Positions 1 through 7,002 are shown, counted from the first letter of the stretch. The stretch: 7,354 bases of DNA from Candidatus Zixiibacteriota bacterium (GCA_029858245.1 JAOUFL010000111.1:1-7354); one strand, 5' to 3'. Notes: generated by a model from the letters alone, not told the origin. A program made the numbers and translations.

Positions 1-32
1 ATAGGGCAAGAGTTAATAATTCAGTTAATTAT

Positions 33-40
33 AAGGAGGT
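33..40 (+). promoter_or_regulatory. Strong Shine-Dalgarno site of the yicC-family gene
   Basis: AAGGAGGT is a near-perfect match to the anti-Shine-Dalgarno sequence, ending 3 nt before the ATG at 44. It supports the start giving MILSMTGYG, the usual N-terminus of this family, over the internal ATG at 56. It also shows that the organism uses Shine-Dalgarno initiation. Confidence 0.85.
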
Positions 41-43
41 AGA

Positions 44-922
44 ATGATTTTGAGTATGACCGGTTATGGGAAAGCTGAATCCATTACTAATGATTTTAAG
101 GTTGTTGTGGAGATAAACTCTGTTAACAATCGATTTTTAGAAGTCCAATTCCGTCTCCCTAAATTTTTCGCATCTTTAGAATCAAGGTTGAAGGAAAAAA
201 TCTCAAAAAAGATAACCAGAGGTAAAGTTAACTACAATTTAACCTGGGAAGAGAACGTACCTCCATCCTCTTATGTTAAACTTAATGAGGAAGCAGCTGA
301 AATCTACCATACTATTTTTGAGCAGTTGAAGAAGAAATTTGACCTTTCAGGGGATTTAGAGGTGGAAGATTTCATTAATCTTCCGGATCTAATCAAAATT
401 GAAAAAGAGGATTACGATTTAGAAAAAGCCTGGCAGGTTATTTCAGGGGTTACTGATGAAGCATTGGCTGAGCTTAATAGGATGAGAAATTCAGAGGGAT
501 CAAATATTAGTATCGATCTCAGGGACAGGATCGAGAAATTGAATCAGGTAATACAAAAAATAGAAGAGCTTGCCTGTCAGAATGTGGAATCTTACAGGGA
601 CAGATTACAGAAAAGGATGTCTGAGTTTTTAGCGGGTAAAGATTTAGATGAGGGACGCCTGGCTCAAGAAGTTGCTTTTATGGCTGAGAGGTCAGATGTA
701 ACCGAGGAATGTGTCAGGTTTAGAAGCCATAATCAGCAGTTTCTGAATGCCCTGGAGGAAAAAGCTCCAGTAGGGAAAAGATTGACTTTTCTGTTGCAGG
801 AGATGAATCGCGAGGCTAATACCATAAGTTCCAAAGCCTTAAGTGCGCCCATTTCCCGCTTAGTAATCCATTTAAAGGAAGAGATTGAAAAGTTAAGAGA
901 GCAGATTCAAAATATAGAATGA
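44..922 (+). CDS. yicC: YicC/YloC-family protein, probable endoribonuclease
   Basis: This is a 292-residue protein of usual family length. The N-terminal YicC domain shows MTGYG (5-9), SVNNRFLE (26-33) and RGKV (59-62). The C-terminal DUF1732 domain shows RLAQE (205-209), AERSDVTEE (214-222), SH (228-229) and a segment at 244-265 containing QEMNREANT. From family knowledge, E. coli YicC and B. subtilis YloC are reported to act in RNA turnover, with endoribonuclease activity and a link to small-RNA decay. The cellular substrate here is unknown. The protein has no signal peptide or membrane segment and should be cytoplasmic. The middle (about 155-200) is rich in charged and helix-forming residues. 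The start is fixed by an excellent Shine-Dalgarno site. The stop overlaps the start of the next gene (ATGA, 919-922), so the two are probably translationally coupled. The same neighbour order, yloC-remA-gmk, occurs in Bacillus. The family call is secure; the biochemical role is inferred. Confidence 0.95.
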   Translation: MILSMTGYGKAESITNDFKVVVEINSVNNRFLEVQFRLPKFFASLESRLKEKISKKITRGKVNYNLTWEENVPPSSYVKLNEEAAEIYHTIFEQLKKKFDLSGDLEVEDFINLPDLIKIEKEDYDLEKAWQVISGVTDEALAELNRMRNSEGSNISIDLRDRIEKLNQVIQKIEELACQNVESYRDRLQKRMSEFLAGKDLDEGRLAQEVAFMAERSDVTEECVRFRSHNQQFLNALEEKAPVGKRLTFLLQEMNREANTISSKALSAPISRLVIHLKEEIEKLREQIQNIE

Positions 923-1173
923 ACTATACTTTTATCTACATTGGACTTAAAGCTATAATCTCCTTAGATAAGGTTGTAACCATTATTCCCTATGGTTCTT
1001 CACCATCCAGGAGATTGAAGGAAGATTCACGCAAGCAGGGGAAATTAATAGATGCTACTGAGGGGAGGAGAACCAGTTCTCTGATAATTACCACGAGTAA
1101 CCACTTGATTTTCTGCGCTGTTGCCCCTGCCACCCTGGCTCAACGATTGGGTTTAAGATTAAAGAAAACTTAA
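919..1173 (+). CDS. remA: RemA/DUF370-family DNA-binding regulator
   Basis: This 84-residue protein matches the RemA (DUF370) family along its length: IGLKAIISLDKVV (8-20), SSP (27-29), KLIDATEGRRT (42-52) and SNHLIFCAV (60-68). In B. subtilis, RemA activates biofilm matrix operons and osmoprotection genes by binding DNA as an oligomer. I recall Arg18, Pro29, Arg50 and Arg51 as important there. Here position 18 is Lys, while Pro29, Arg50 and Arg51 are kept, so DNA binding is plausible. Matrix control in this organism is not shown. The ATG overlaps the upstream stop by four bases, and I see no good Shine-Dalgarno site before it, so translation probably depends on ribosomes finishing the yicC-family gene. 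Eleven bases separate it from gmk. The family call is firm; the symbol is by homology, and the target genes are unknown. Confidence 0.88.
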   Translation: MNYTFIYIGLKAIISLDKVVTIIPYGSSPSRRLKEDSRKQGKLIDATEGRRTSSLIITTSNHLIFCAVAPATLAQRLGLRLKKT

Positions 1174-1184
1174 AGGATTAAAAA

Positions 1185-1799
1185 ATGAAAAGATATAGGA
1201 ATAAACTAATGCTTGTAGTTCTTTCTTCACCTTCCGGTGGAGGAAAAACTGTAACGACGAAACTACTTCTCAAAAAGCACCCTGAGTTCGCCCGTTCGAT
1301 CTCAGTTACAACCCGAAAGAAAAGACGCCGGGAAAAAAATGGAAGGGATTATTATTTTGTCAATCAAAAGGAATTCCGCAGTAAAATAAAGAAAGGTGAA
1401 TTTATAGAATGGGCAAAAGTATTCGGAGATTATTACGGCACAGCCATAGAAAATATCAGAAAAGCCGAAGGCAAGAAGGAAGTTCTGATATTAACTCTGG
1501 ATGTTCAGGGGGCACTTTCAGTCAAACGCAAATATCCGCAAAGCGTATTGATATTCATTTTGCCCCCTTCTCTTAGGGAGTTGAAGAAAAGACTTGTCAG
1601 ACGAAATACTGACAGACCTGAAACCATAAAGATGAGACTTAAATTTTCTTTGAAAGAAATAGGGTTTTGTAAAAAATATGACTATGTTATGGTCAATGAT
1701 TCGCTTAAAGGGATAGTCGGACTTATAGAGAAAATAATAATTGCCGAAAAACATAAAACGGAAAGGACTGTAGATTTTCTTCTTAAAAGACTAAGTTGA
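1185..1799 (+). CDS. gmk: Guanylate kinase
   Basis: Guanylate kinase phosphorylates GMP to GDP with ATP in the cytoplasm and supplies GTP and dGTP synthesis. The protein is 204 residues, the normal size. Visible elements are the P-loop SSPSGGGKT (14-22), the GMP-binding stretch SISVTTR (38-44) with R47 and YYF (56-58), EWAKVFGDYYGT (75-86), LDVQGA (105-110), and the lid region with RLVRRNTDRPETI (136-148) and R151. An oddity is that the usual R-x-P-R-x-G-E of the GMP loop reads R44-K-K-R-R-R-E50: both arginines and the glutamate remain, but Pro and Gly are replaced by basic residues. The chosen ATG has AAAGGA 7 nt upstream, overlapping the previous stop. A second ATG at 1209 (Met9), with AGGA 8 nt upstream, is also possible and would keep the P-loop. 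It is the third gene of the yicC-remA-gmk cluster; rpoZ, a frequent next gene, is absent. Confidence 0.97.
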   Translation: MKRYRNKLMLVVLSSPSGGGKTVTTKLLLKKHPEFARSISVTTRKKRRREKNGRDYYFVNQKEFRSKIKKGEFIEWAKVFGDYYGTAIENIRKAEGKKEVLILTLDVQGALSVKRKYPQSVLIFILPPSLRELKKRLVRRNTDRPETIKMRLKFSLKEIGFCKKYDYVMVNDSLKGIVGLIEKIIIAEKHKTERTVDFLLKRLS

Positions 1800-1957
1800 T
1801 AGGTAATCGGAAAGGCTATCGTTAACATTTAGATTCAAGTAAAAGCTTAATAAAATGGAACTGAAATTTTCACTTTCTTTGAGCAATCAATTCGGATAAT
1901 GGCGAAAATATCCAGTTGGCTGATAATAGAACTGAGGAATATTAAACAAAAGACTTT
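1800..1957. other. Noncoding gap between gmk and topA
   Basis: This is the longest gap between co-oriented genes in the window. All three forward frames are broken by stops, and the longest ATG-led frame (1855-1899) has 14 codons. I see nothing resembling rpoZ, which often follows gmk. There is no convincing intrinsic terminator: GATAG (1798-1802) and CTATC (1816-1820) can pair, but no T-run follows. Two further weak 5 bp stems, 1894-1913 and 1913-1934, might form in a topA leader. The gap probably separates two transcription units, with a promoter for topA inside it. Confidence 0.6.
1828..1856 (+). promoter_or_regulatory. Candidate housekeeping promoter for topA-xer-hslVU
   Basis: TTTAGA (1828-1833) and TAAAAT (1851-1856) are separated by 17 bp, matching 4 of 6 and 5 of 6 bases of the standard -35 and -10 boxes. 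Transcription would start near 1863 and leave a leader of about 95 nt before topA. In an AT-rich gap such matches arise easily. GATAAT at 1895 and 1922 are other -10-like words but lack a well-spaced -35. This is inference only. Confidence 0.25.
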
Positions 1958-4084
1958 ATGGATAAATATTTAGTTATAGTGGAATCCCCAGCTAAAACCA
2001 AAACCTTGAAAAGGTTTCTTGGTAAAAATTATACTTTAGAATCGTCCTGGGGACACGTTAAGAATCTTCCCAGAAAAAGCTTGGGGGTTGAAGTCGAAGA
2101 AAATTTTAAACCAGAATACGTAATAATCCCCGGTAGGAAAAAGATAATCCAGAAGCTCAAAAAGGAAGCAAGCAAATCTAAAAAAGTTTATCTTGCTCCT
2201 GATCCGGACAGAGAGGGTGAAGCCATAGCCTGGCATATAGCTGAGGAGATCAAGAAAAGCAACCCGCATATAGCCAGAGCTTCTTTTAACGAGATTACCA
2301 GGGAAGCGGTCCTGGATGGGATAAAACGAGCAGGCTCCATTGATATGAATAAAGTTAATGCCCAACAGACTCGTAGGATTTTAGACCGGCTGGTGGGGTA
2401 TAAAATAAGTCCCTTTTTATGGAAAACCGTTTATAGAGGGTTAAGTGCTGGGAGGGTACAGTCTGTAGCCTTGAGGATGATCTGCGAGAGAGAGGAGGAA
2501 ATTGAAAAGTTTGTTTCTCAGGAGTACTGGAGCATCACTGCTTGGTTTGAAAACAAAAAGAGAGAATCTTTCTCAGCGGAGCTGGTTAAGATAAAAGGAG
2601 AAGATTTTAAAATAGAAAACCAGACCCAGGTGGACAATACGCTTGAGGATATTAAACAAAAGGGATATGAGGTAAAAAGCATAAAAAGGGAAAAAAGAAT
2701 AAGGAATCCCTATCCTCCTTTTATCACTTCTACCTTAGAGCAGGATTCTGCCAGGAAACTGAATTTCTCTCCCAAGAAGACCATGCTTTTAGCCCAGCAA
2801 CTATATGAGGGTATAGATTTAGGTAAGGAAGGTCCGGTGGGTTTGGTCACTTATATGAGGACAGATTCGGTGAGAGTGGCAGATTCTGCTATAAAGACAG
2901 CCAGAGATTTTATCCAGAGAACTTATGGAACAAACTACCTGCCAACTGAAATCCGCAGATACAAATCAAGAAAAACTGCCCAGGAAGCGCATGAAGCAAT
3001 CCGTCCTACTTATGTGGAATATTCACCTGAAAATATAAGGAACTATCTGGCCAAAGACCAGTTAAAACTTTATCATCTGATATATAATCGTTTCTTGGCT
3101 TCACAGATGAAGGAAGCGCTGTATGATGTTACCACCGTGGAAATCGAAGGAGATGGTTACACTTTCAGAGCAACTGCGTCAGAATTAAGGTTTGACGGTT
3201 TCTTAAGAGTATATGAGGAGTTAAAGGATGAGAATAATGAGGAGGAAAAAGATAAAAAGCTTCCGATTCTGGAAGAAAAGGAGAGATTAAATCTGCTGGA
3301 GCTTAAACCTCAGCAGCATTTCACCAAACCCCCACCCCGCTTTTCCGAAGCTTCCCTTATCAAGGAATTAGAAGCTAATGGTATAGGAAGACCCTCGACC
3401 TACGCCCTGATAGTAGGAACAATTCAGGAAAGAAGATACGTAGAGAAAGAAAGAAGAAAACTGCTCCCCACCGAATTGGGTAGGATTGTGAACCGCATTC
3501 TGATCGATAATTTCCCGGAACTTTTTGATATCGGTTTCACCGCGGAAATGGAAGAGGAGTTAGATCGAATAGAGGAAGGCAAAGATGATTGGGTGGAGGT
3601 ACTAAAAGATTTCTATACCCCTTTCAAATCCATCCTGGAGGAGGCAGAGAAAAAAAGACACGAGATCAAGAACACAACACAGGAGAAAACTGATGAGGTC
3701 TGCGATAAGTGCGGCAATCATATGATAATAAAATGGGGAAAGCATGGGAAATTTTTAGCCTGTTCAGCTTTCCCCGGCTGCAAGAATACAAAACCTTATA
3801 AAAATGAAAAAATTAGTATTACGGAGATCTCCTGTCCCAATAAAGAGTGTGCTGGATTTATAGTGGAGAGAAGAACCAGAAAGGGAAAAATCTTTTACGG
3901 ATGTTCCAGTTATCCGAAATGTGATTTCGCCACCTGGGATAAGCCGGTAAAGGAAAACTGTTTACAGTGCGGGGCAAACTTTCTGGTTCTGAAACGCAGT
4001 AAGAAAAATGGAGACTATTTACTGTGCTTAAAATGTAAGCATGAAAATAGAATCACCGAAGATAAAATAGTGATAAAGGATTAG
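1958..4084 (+). CDS. topA: DNA topoisomerase I (type IA)
   Basis: TopA relaxes negatively supercoiled DNA by cutting and passing a single strand through a 5'-phosphotyrosine intermediate. The protein has 708 residues. The N-terminal Toprim domain has VESPAK with Glu9, and DPDREGEAIAWH (82-93) with the metal-binding acidic residues Asp82, Asp84 and Glu86. The catalytic tyrosine is Tyr299 in VTYMRTDS (297-304), followed by Arg301. Later conserved segments include AHEAIRPT (344-351), KPPPRFSEASL (457-467) and GIGRPSTYA (475-483). A highly charged linker lies at about 421-445. The C-terminus carries three four-cysteine zinc ribbons: C582/C585/C602/C608, C626/C631/C649/C655 and C668/C671/C690/C693. 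An in-frame TAA at 1943-1945 leaves only the ATG at 1958 as a start, and it gives the standard MDKYLVIVESPAK beginning. No Shine-Dalgarno site is at normal distance; GAGGA ends 19 nt upstream. It probably heads the operon with xer, hslV and hslU. Confidence 0.99.
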   Translation: MDKYLVIVESPAKTKTLKRFLGKNYTLESSWGHVKNLPRKSLGVEVEENFKPEYVIIPGRKKIIQKLKKEASKSKKVYLAPDPDREGEAIAWHIAEEIKKSNPHIARASFNEITREAVLDGIKRAGSIDMNKVNAQQTRRILDRLVGYKISPFLWKTVYRGLSAGRVQSVALRMICEREEEIEKFVSQEYWSITAWFENKKRESFSAELVKIKGEDFKIENQTQVDNTLEDIKQKGYEVKSIKREKRIRNPYPPFITSTLEQDSARKLNFSPKKTMLLAQQLYEGIDLGKEGPVGLVTYMRTDSVRVADSAIKTARDFIQRTYGTNYLPTEIRRYKSRKTAQEAHEAIRPTYVEYSPENIRNYLAKDQLKLYHLIYNRFLASQMKEALYDVTTVEIEGDGYTFRATASELRFDGFLRVYEELKDENNEEEKDKKLPILEEKERLNLLELKPQQHFTKPPPRFSEASLIKELEANGIGRPSTYALIVGTIQERRYVEKERRKLLPTELGRIVNRILIDNFPELFDIGFTAEMEEELDRIEEGKDDWVEVLKDFYTPFKSILEEAEKKRHEIKNTTQEKTDEVCDKCGNHMIIKWGKHGKFLACSAFPGCKNTKPYKNEKISITEISCPNKECAGFIVERRTRKGKIFYGCSSYPKCDFATWDKPVKENCLQCGANFLVLKRSKKNGDYLLCLKCKHENRITEDKIVIKD
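4076..4080 (+). promoter_or_regulatory. Shine-Dalgarno site for the Xer gene, inside topA
   Basis: AAGGA lies in the last codons of topA, 10 nt before the ATG at 4091. It is the only Shine-Dalgarno-like word near this start. An ATG at 4086 in another frame reaches a stop after five codons, so it is not a competing gene start. The arrangement suggests coupled translation of topA and the recombinase gene. Confidence 0.6.
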
Positions 4085-4090
4085 AATGTC

Positions 4091-5020
4091 ATGGACGATT
4101 TAAATAGCTGTATAAAACAATACCTGGTATTTTTTCAAGCTGAGAAAAATTATTCATCCAACACCTGCAAGGCGTACCGAAAAGACCTTTCTGATTTTTT
4201 GGAGTTCCTTAACATAGAACTGAAGAAAAGTTTAATGCCTGTTTCCATTCAGGTTAAAGATGTTAAGAAATACCTGATTTATCTTAGTCAGAAAGGTTAT
4301 GATCACAGCTCGATTGAGAGAAAACTATCTACCTTAAAATCCTTTTTTAGATACCTGCGGAAAAAACAAAAGGCAACCTCGAATCCAGCCCTGAGCTTAA
4401 AAGCTCCCAGGAGAAAGAAGAGATTACCTCGAGTTTTAAGCTGGCTTCAAATGAGAGAGCTTTTAGAGCCATCCCTTTATGAAAAATACAGACAGGGACC
4501 TAGAGACAGAGCCATACTGGAACTATTGTATAATACCGGTTTAAGGCTTGCAGAGCTCTCTTCGCTTGAGTTGAAGGATATTGATTTTCAGAATGGAGAA
4601 ATAAAAATAACGGGAAAGGGAAATAAGGAAAGAATAGTTCCATTAGGAGAAAATGCTATAAAAACCTTGATGGAATATCTTAGCTCAAGGAGCAGAGTGG
4701 ATAGTCCAGGAAGACATGAAGAAGGATTTTTGTTTCTAAATAAATATGGTGAAAAGCTTGGACGCAGAGGAGTAGCCCGAGTGGTAAAAAAATATGGGTC
4801 AAGAATCGCGGAGAATAAGAAAATAAGCCCTCATACCTTAAGACATAGTTTTGCCACCCATCTTTTAGATGAAGGAGCAAAGCTCATAGCGGTAAAAGAG
4901 ATGTTGGGACATGAAAAACTTTCGACTACCCAGATATATACTCACGTTTCAATGGATAGACTGAAAAAGGTATATAAAAAGGCTCATCCGAGAGCTGAAG
5001 AAAAATCCCAGTTACAATAA
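4091..5020 (+). CDS. xerC: Tyrosine recombinase, XerC/XerD type
   Basis: Xer recombinases resolve chromosome dimers by strand exchange at dif. The protein has 309 residues, close to the usual 295-310. The N-terminal SAM-like core-binding domain spans about 1-90 (YLVFFQAEKNYSSNTCKAYR, 11-30, is typical). The catalytic domain spans about 112-295 and has the complete set: Arg152 (NTGLRLAEL), Lys176 (GKGNKERIVPL), His248 and Arg251 (PHTLRHSFATHLL), His274 (LGHEKLSTTQIYTHV) and nucleophile Tyr283. It lies 6 bp after topA and 29 bp before hslV, the place of codV (xerC) in the Bacillus topA-trmFO-codV-clpQ-clpY cluster. That context favours a chromosomal Xer protein over a phage or transposon integrase. 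Whether it is XerC, XerD or a single-protein XerA/XerH system cannot be decided from the sequence alone. No dif site was recognised here. Confidence 0.93.
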   Translation: MDDLNSCIKQYLVFFQAEKNYSSNTCKAYRKDLSDFLEFLNIELKKSLMPVSIQVKDVKKYLIYLSQKGYDHSSIERKLSTLKSFFRYLRKKQKATSNPALSLKAPRRKKRLPRVLSWLQMRELLEPSLYEKYRQGPRDRAILELLYNTGLRLAELSSLELKDIDFQNGEIKITGKGNKERIVPLGENAIKTLMEYLSSRSRVDSPGRHEEGFLFLNKYGEKLGRRGVARVVKKYGSRIAENKKISPHTLRHSFATHLLDEGAKLIAVKEMLGHEKLSTTQIYTHVSMDRLKKVYKKAHPRAEEKSQLQ

Positions 5021-5049
5021 GTTCAGGATCAGATTAAAAAAGGTGATTT

Positions 5050-5595
5050 ATGACAGAATCGAATCAGAGATTTAAAGGAACAACTATTTTAGGAATCAAG
5101 CATAAAGATAAAGTAGCATTAGGCGGAGATGGACAGGTTAGCCTGGAGAATACTATCATTAAACAGAATGCCAGAAAGCTTAGAAGACTTTATAATAACT
5201 TAATACTGGCTGGCTTTGCCGGTTCATCAGCAGATGCTTTTGCTTTATTTGACAGGTTTGAGGCTAAAATAGAGGAGTTCCACGGTAATTTATATCGTGC
5301 TTCAGTGGAATTAGCCAAGGAATGGAGGATGGATAAATACTTACGAAGATTGGAAGCTCTACTGGCAGTTATGGATAATGAGCATGCCTTGATTATCTCC
5401 GGGAACGGTGATGTTATTGAGTCAGAGGATGGTATCGTAGCTATCGGTTCTGGTGGACCCTACGCGTTAGCAGCTGCTCGAGCTTTAAAGGAGTTTTCTG
5501 ATCTGGATGCGAGGGAAATTGTCAAAAAGTCTCTGGAGATTGCAGCATCTATTTGTATTTTTACCAATGACAAAATCGTAATAGAGGAATTGTAG
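5050..5595 (+). CDS. hslV: HslV (ClpQ) peptidase subunit of the HslUV protease
   Basis: HslV is the proteasome-beta-like peptidase that forms a double hexameric ring and degrades proteins unfolded by HslU. The protein has 181 residues. The catalytic N-terminal threonine is expected to be Thr11, exposed after removal of the propeptide MTESNQRFKG (1-10). Counting from Thr11 as residue 1, the other active-site residues fall where expected: Asp17 is D27 in GGDGQ, Lys33 is K43 in ARKLRRLY, and Ser124 is S134 in GSGG. Other hallmarks are LAGFAGSSADAF (53-64) and ELAKEWRMDKYLRRLEALL (87-105), and the C-terminal IEEL. AAGGTGAT just before the ATG supports the start. It is a cytoplasmic protein lying 42 bp before its partner hslU. 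Ten residues is longer than the Met-only leader of E. coli HslV and similar to short propeptides in other bacteria. Confidence 0.98.
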   Translation: MTESNQRFKGTTILGIKHKDKVALGGDGQVSLENTIIKQNARKLRRLYNNLILAGFAGSSADAFALFDRFEAKIEEFHGNLYRASVELAKEWRMDKYLRRLEALLAVMDNEHALIISGNGDVIESEDGIVAIGSGGPYALAAARALKEFSDLDAREIVKKSLEIAASICIFTNDKIVIEEL

Positions 5596-5637
5596 CAGAT
5601 TTAATATATAAAAAGCAATTGGACTTAAGGGGAAAGT

Positions 5638-7002
5638 ATGCAGGAGTTGACACCAAATCAGATAGTCGAAGAACTGGATAAATATATTATCGGGCAGGGT
5701 AATGCCAAAAAATCTGTGGCTATTGCATTAAGGAACAGATGGAGAAGACAACAGGTTGAAGGAGAACTTAAAGAAGAGATAATGCCAAACAATATAATAA
5801 TGATCGGTCCAACCGGAGTCGGGAAAACAGAAATAGCAAGAAGATTGGCTAATTTAGCCAGTGCACCATTTATAAAAGTAGAGGCTTCCAAATTTACAGA
5901 GGTAGGTTATGTAGGTCGGGATGTTGAAGCAATGGTAAGGGATTTGGTTGATTTAGCAGTGAATATGGTGAAAAAAGAAAAGTCGCTTGAGGTAAGTCAT
6001 AAGGCAGCTGAGTCAGCTCAAGAGAAAATTCTAAATCTTCTCTTACCCCACCCCCCCAGAAAAACGAACCAGGATAAAGAGCAGGGCTTTTCGCTGACAA
6101 AAGAGTTAGATGATAAAAGAAATAAAACCCTTGAGAAATTGAGGGAGAAGCTGAAGGAGGGGAAATTAGACCACAGAACAATTGATATAGAAGTCCCCGA
6201 GGAAAGATTCCCAGTCGTGGAGATTTTTTCTCCTGCCGGGATAGAGGAGTTAGGATTCAATTTTCAGGAAATGTTCTCCGGCATGCTACCTAAAAAGACG
6301 AAAAAAAGGAAAGTGACTGTTGGCGAGGCTCAGAAGATTCTCACCCAGGAGCAGATAGGGAGGTTGGTGGATATGGAAGAGGTTGTCTCTACGGCTATGG
6401 AAAGGGTAGAGAATTCAGGGATTATCTTTGTAGACGAGCTGGATAAAATAGTAGGGGAGAAGATAAAAAGTGCAGGTCCTGATGTTTCACGCGAGGGTGT
6501 CCAGAGAGATTTACTGCCTATAGTAGAAGGAACAAACGTAATGACAAAATACGGGATGGTGAAAACCGACCATATACTCTTTATAGCTGCAGGTGCCTTT
6601 CACATTACCAAACCCGCAGATTTAATACCTGAATTGCAGGGGAGGTTCCCTATACGGGTGGAGCTGGATAGCCTCACAGCAGAGGATTTCATCAGAATTT
6701 TGACCGAGCCTAAAAATGCCTTAATTAAACAATATACAGCACTTTTAGCCACTGAAGGTGTCGAGATTCAATTCGAAAGTGATGCCATCACTGAGATCGC
6801 CATGATTGCCAGTTTAGTTAATGAGAGGACAGAGAATATCGGTGCGAGAAGACTTCATACTGTATTGACCACTCTTCTGGAAGATATAATGTTCAGGATA
6901 CCTGAGGCAAAGTTGAAAAGATATATAGTGACAAGGGAGATGGTAATTGAAACCTTGAAAACAATAGTGGAGAATAAAGATTTAAGCCGGTATATATTAT
7001 AA
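5638..7002 (+). CDS. hslU: HslU (ClpY) AAA+ unfoldase of the HslUV protease
   Basis: HslU is the hexameric AAA+ ATPase that recognises, unfolds and threads substrates into HslV. The protein has 454 residues, near the usual 440-465. It shows the N-terminal VEELDKYIIGQ (10-20), Walker A GPTGVGKT (57-64), pore loop GYVGRD (90-95), an inserted I-domain at about 110-245 with helical charged segments, Walker B IIFVDELDK (262-270) with Asp266 and Glu267, a sensor-1 region near ILFIAAGAF (313-321), the arginine finger Arg336 in GRFPIR, and sensor-2 Arg404 in GARRL. The C-terminal tail LSRYIL, which docks into HslV pockets to activate it, is intact. AAGGGG (5627-5632) supports the ATG. A run of seven C (6051-6057) lies in the I-domain coding region, but the frame is uninterrupted. 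It is the last gene of the co-oriented block; codY, which follows it in Bacillus, is absent here. Confidence 0.99.
   Translation: MQELTPNQIVEELDKYIIGQGNAKKSVAIALRNRWRRQQVEGELKEEIMPNNIIMIGPTGVGKTEIARRLANLASAPFIKVEASKFTEVGYVGRDVEAMVRDLVDLAVNMVKKEKSLEVSHKAAESAQEKILNLLLPHPPRKTNQDKEQGFSLTKELDDKRNKTLEKLREKLKEGKLDHRTIDIEVPEERFPVVEIFSPAGIEELGFNFQEMFSGMLPKKTKKRKVTVGEAQKILTQEQIGRLVDMEEVVSTAMERVENSGIIFVDELDKIVGEKIKSAGPDVSREGVQRDLLPIVEGTNVMTKYGMVKTDHILFIAAGAFHITKPADLIPELQGRFPIRVELDSLTAEDFIRILTEPKNALIKQYTALLATEGVEIQFESDAITEIAMIASLVNERTENIGARRLHTVLTTLLEDIMFRIPEAKLKRYIVTREMVIETLKTIVENKDLSRYIL

Noticed and set aside
1518..1754. Antisense open frame inside gmk
   Set aside because: It is a shadow of the conserved Gmk frame with no recognisable domain.
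1855..1899. 14-codon frame in the gmk-topA gap
   Set aside because: It is too short, has no Shine-Dalgarno site and shows no resemblance to a known leader peptide.
2036..2365. Antisense open frame of 109 codons inside topA
   Set aside because: It lies opposite strongly conserved Toprim coding sequence, its translation matches no family I know, and it has no ribosome site of note.
4680..4880. Antisense open frame inside the Xer gene
   Set aside because: It overlaps the catalytic-domain coding region and has no family resemblance.
4091..5020. Xer gene as an integrase marking a mobile element
   Set aside because: Tight spacing between topA and hslV matches a known chromosomal gene order, and no attachment sites, inverted repeats or cargo genes are present.
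5658..6260. Several antisense open frames opposite hslU
   Set aside because: Their translations are low-complexity (Ser, Pro and Leu rich), they overlap each other, and they mirror the conserved HslU frame.
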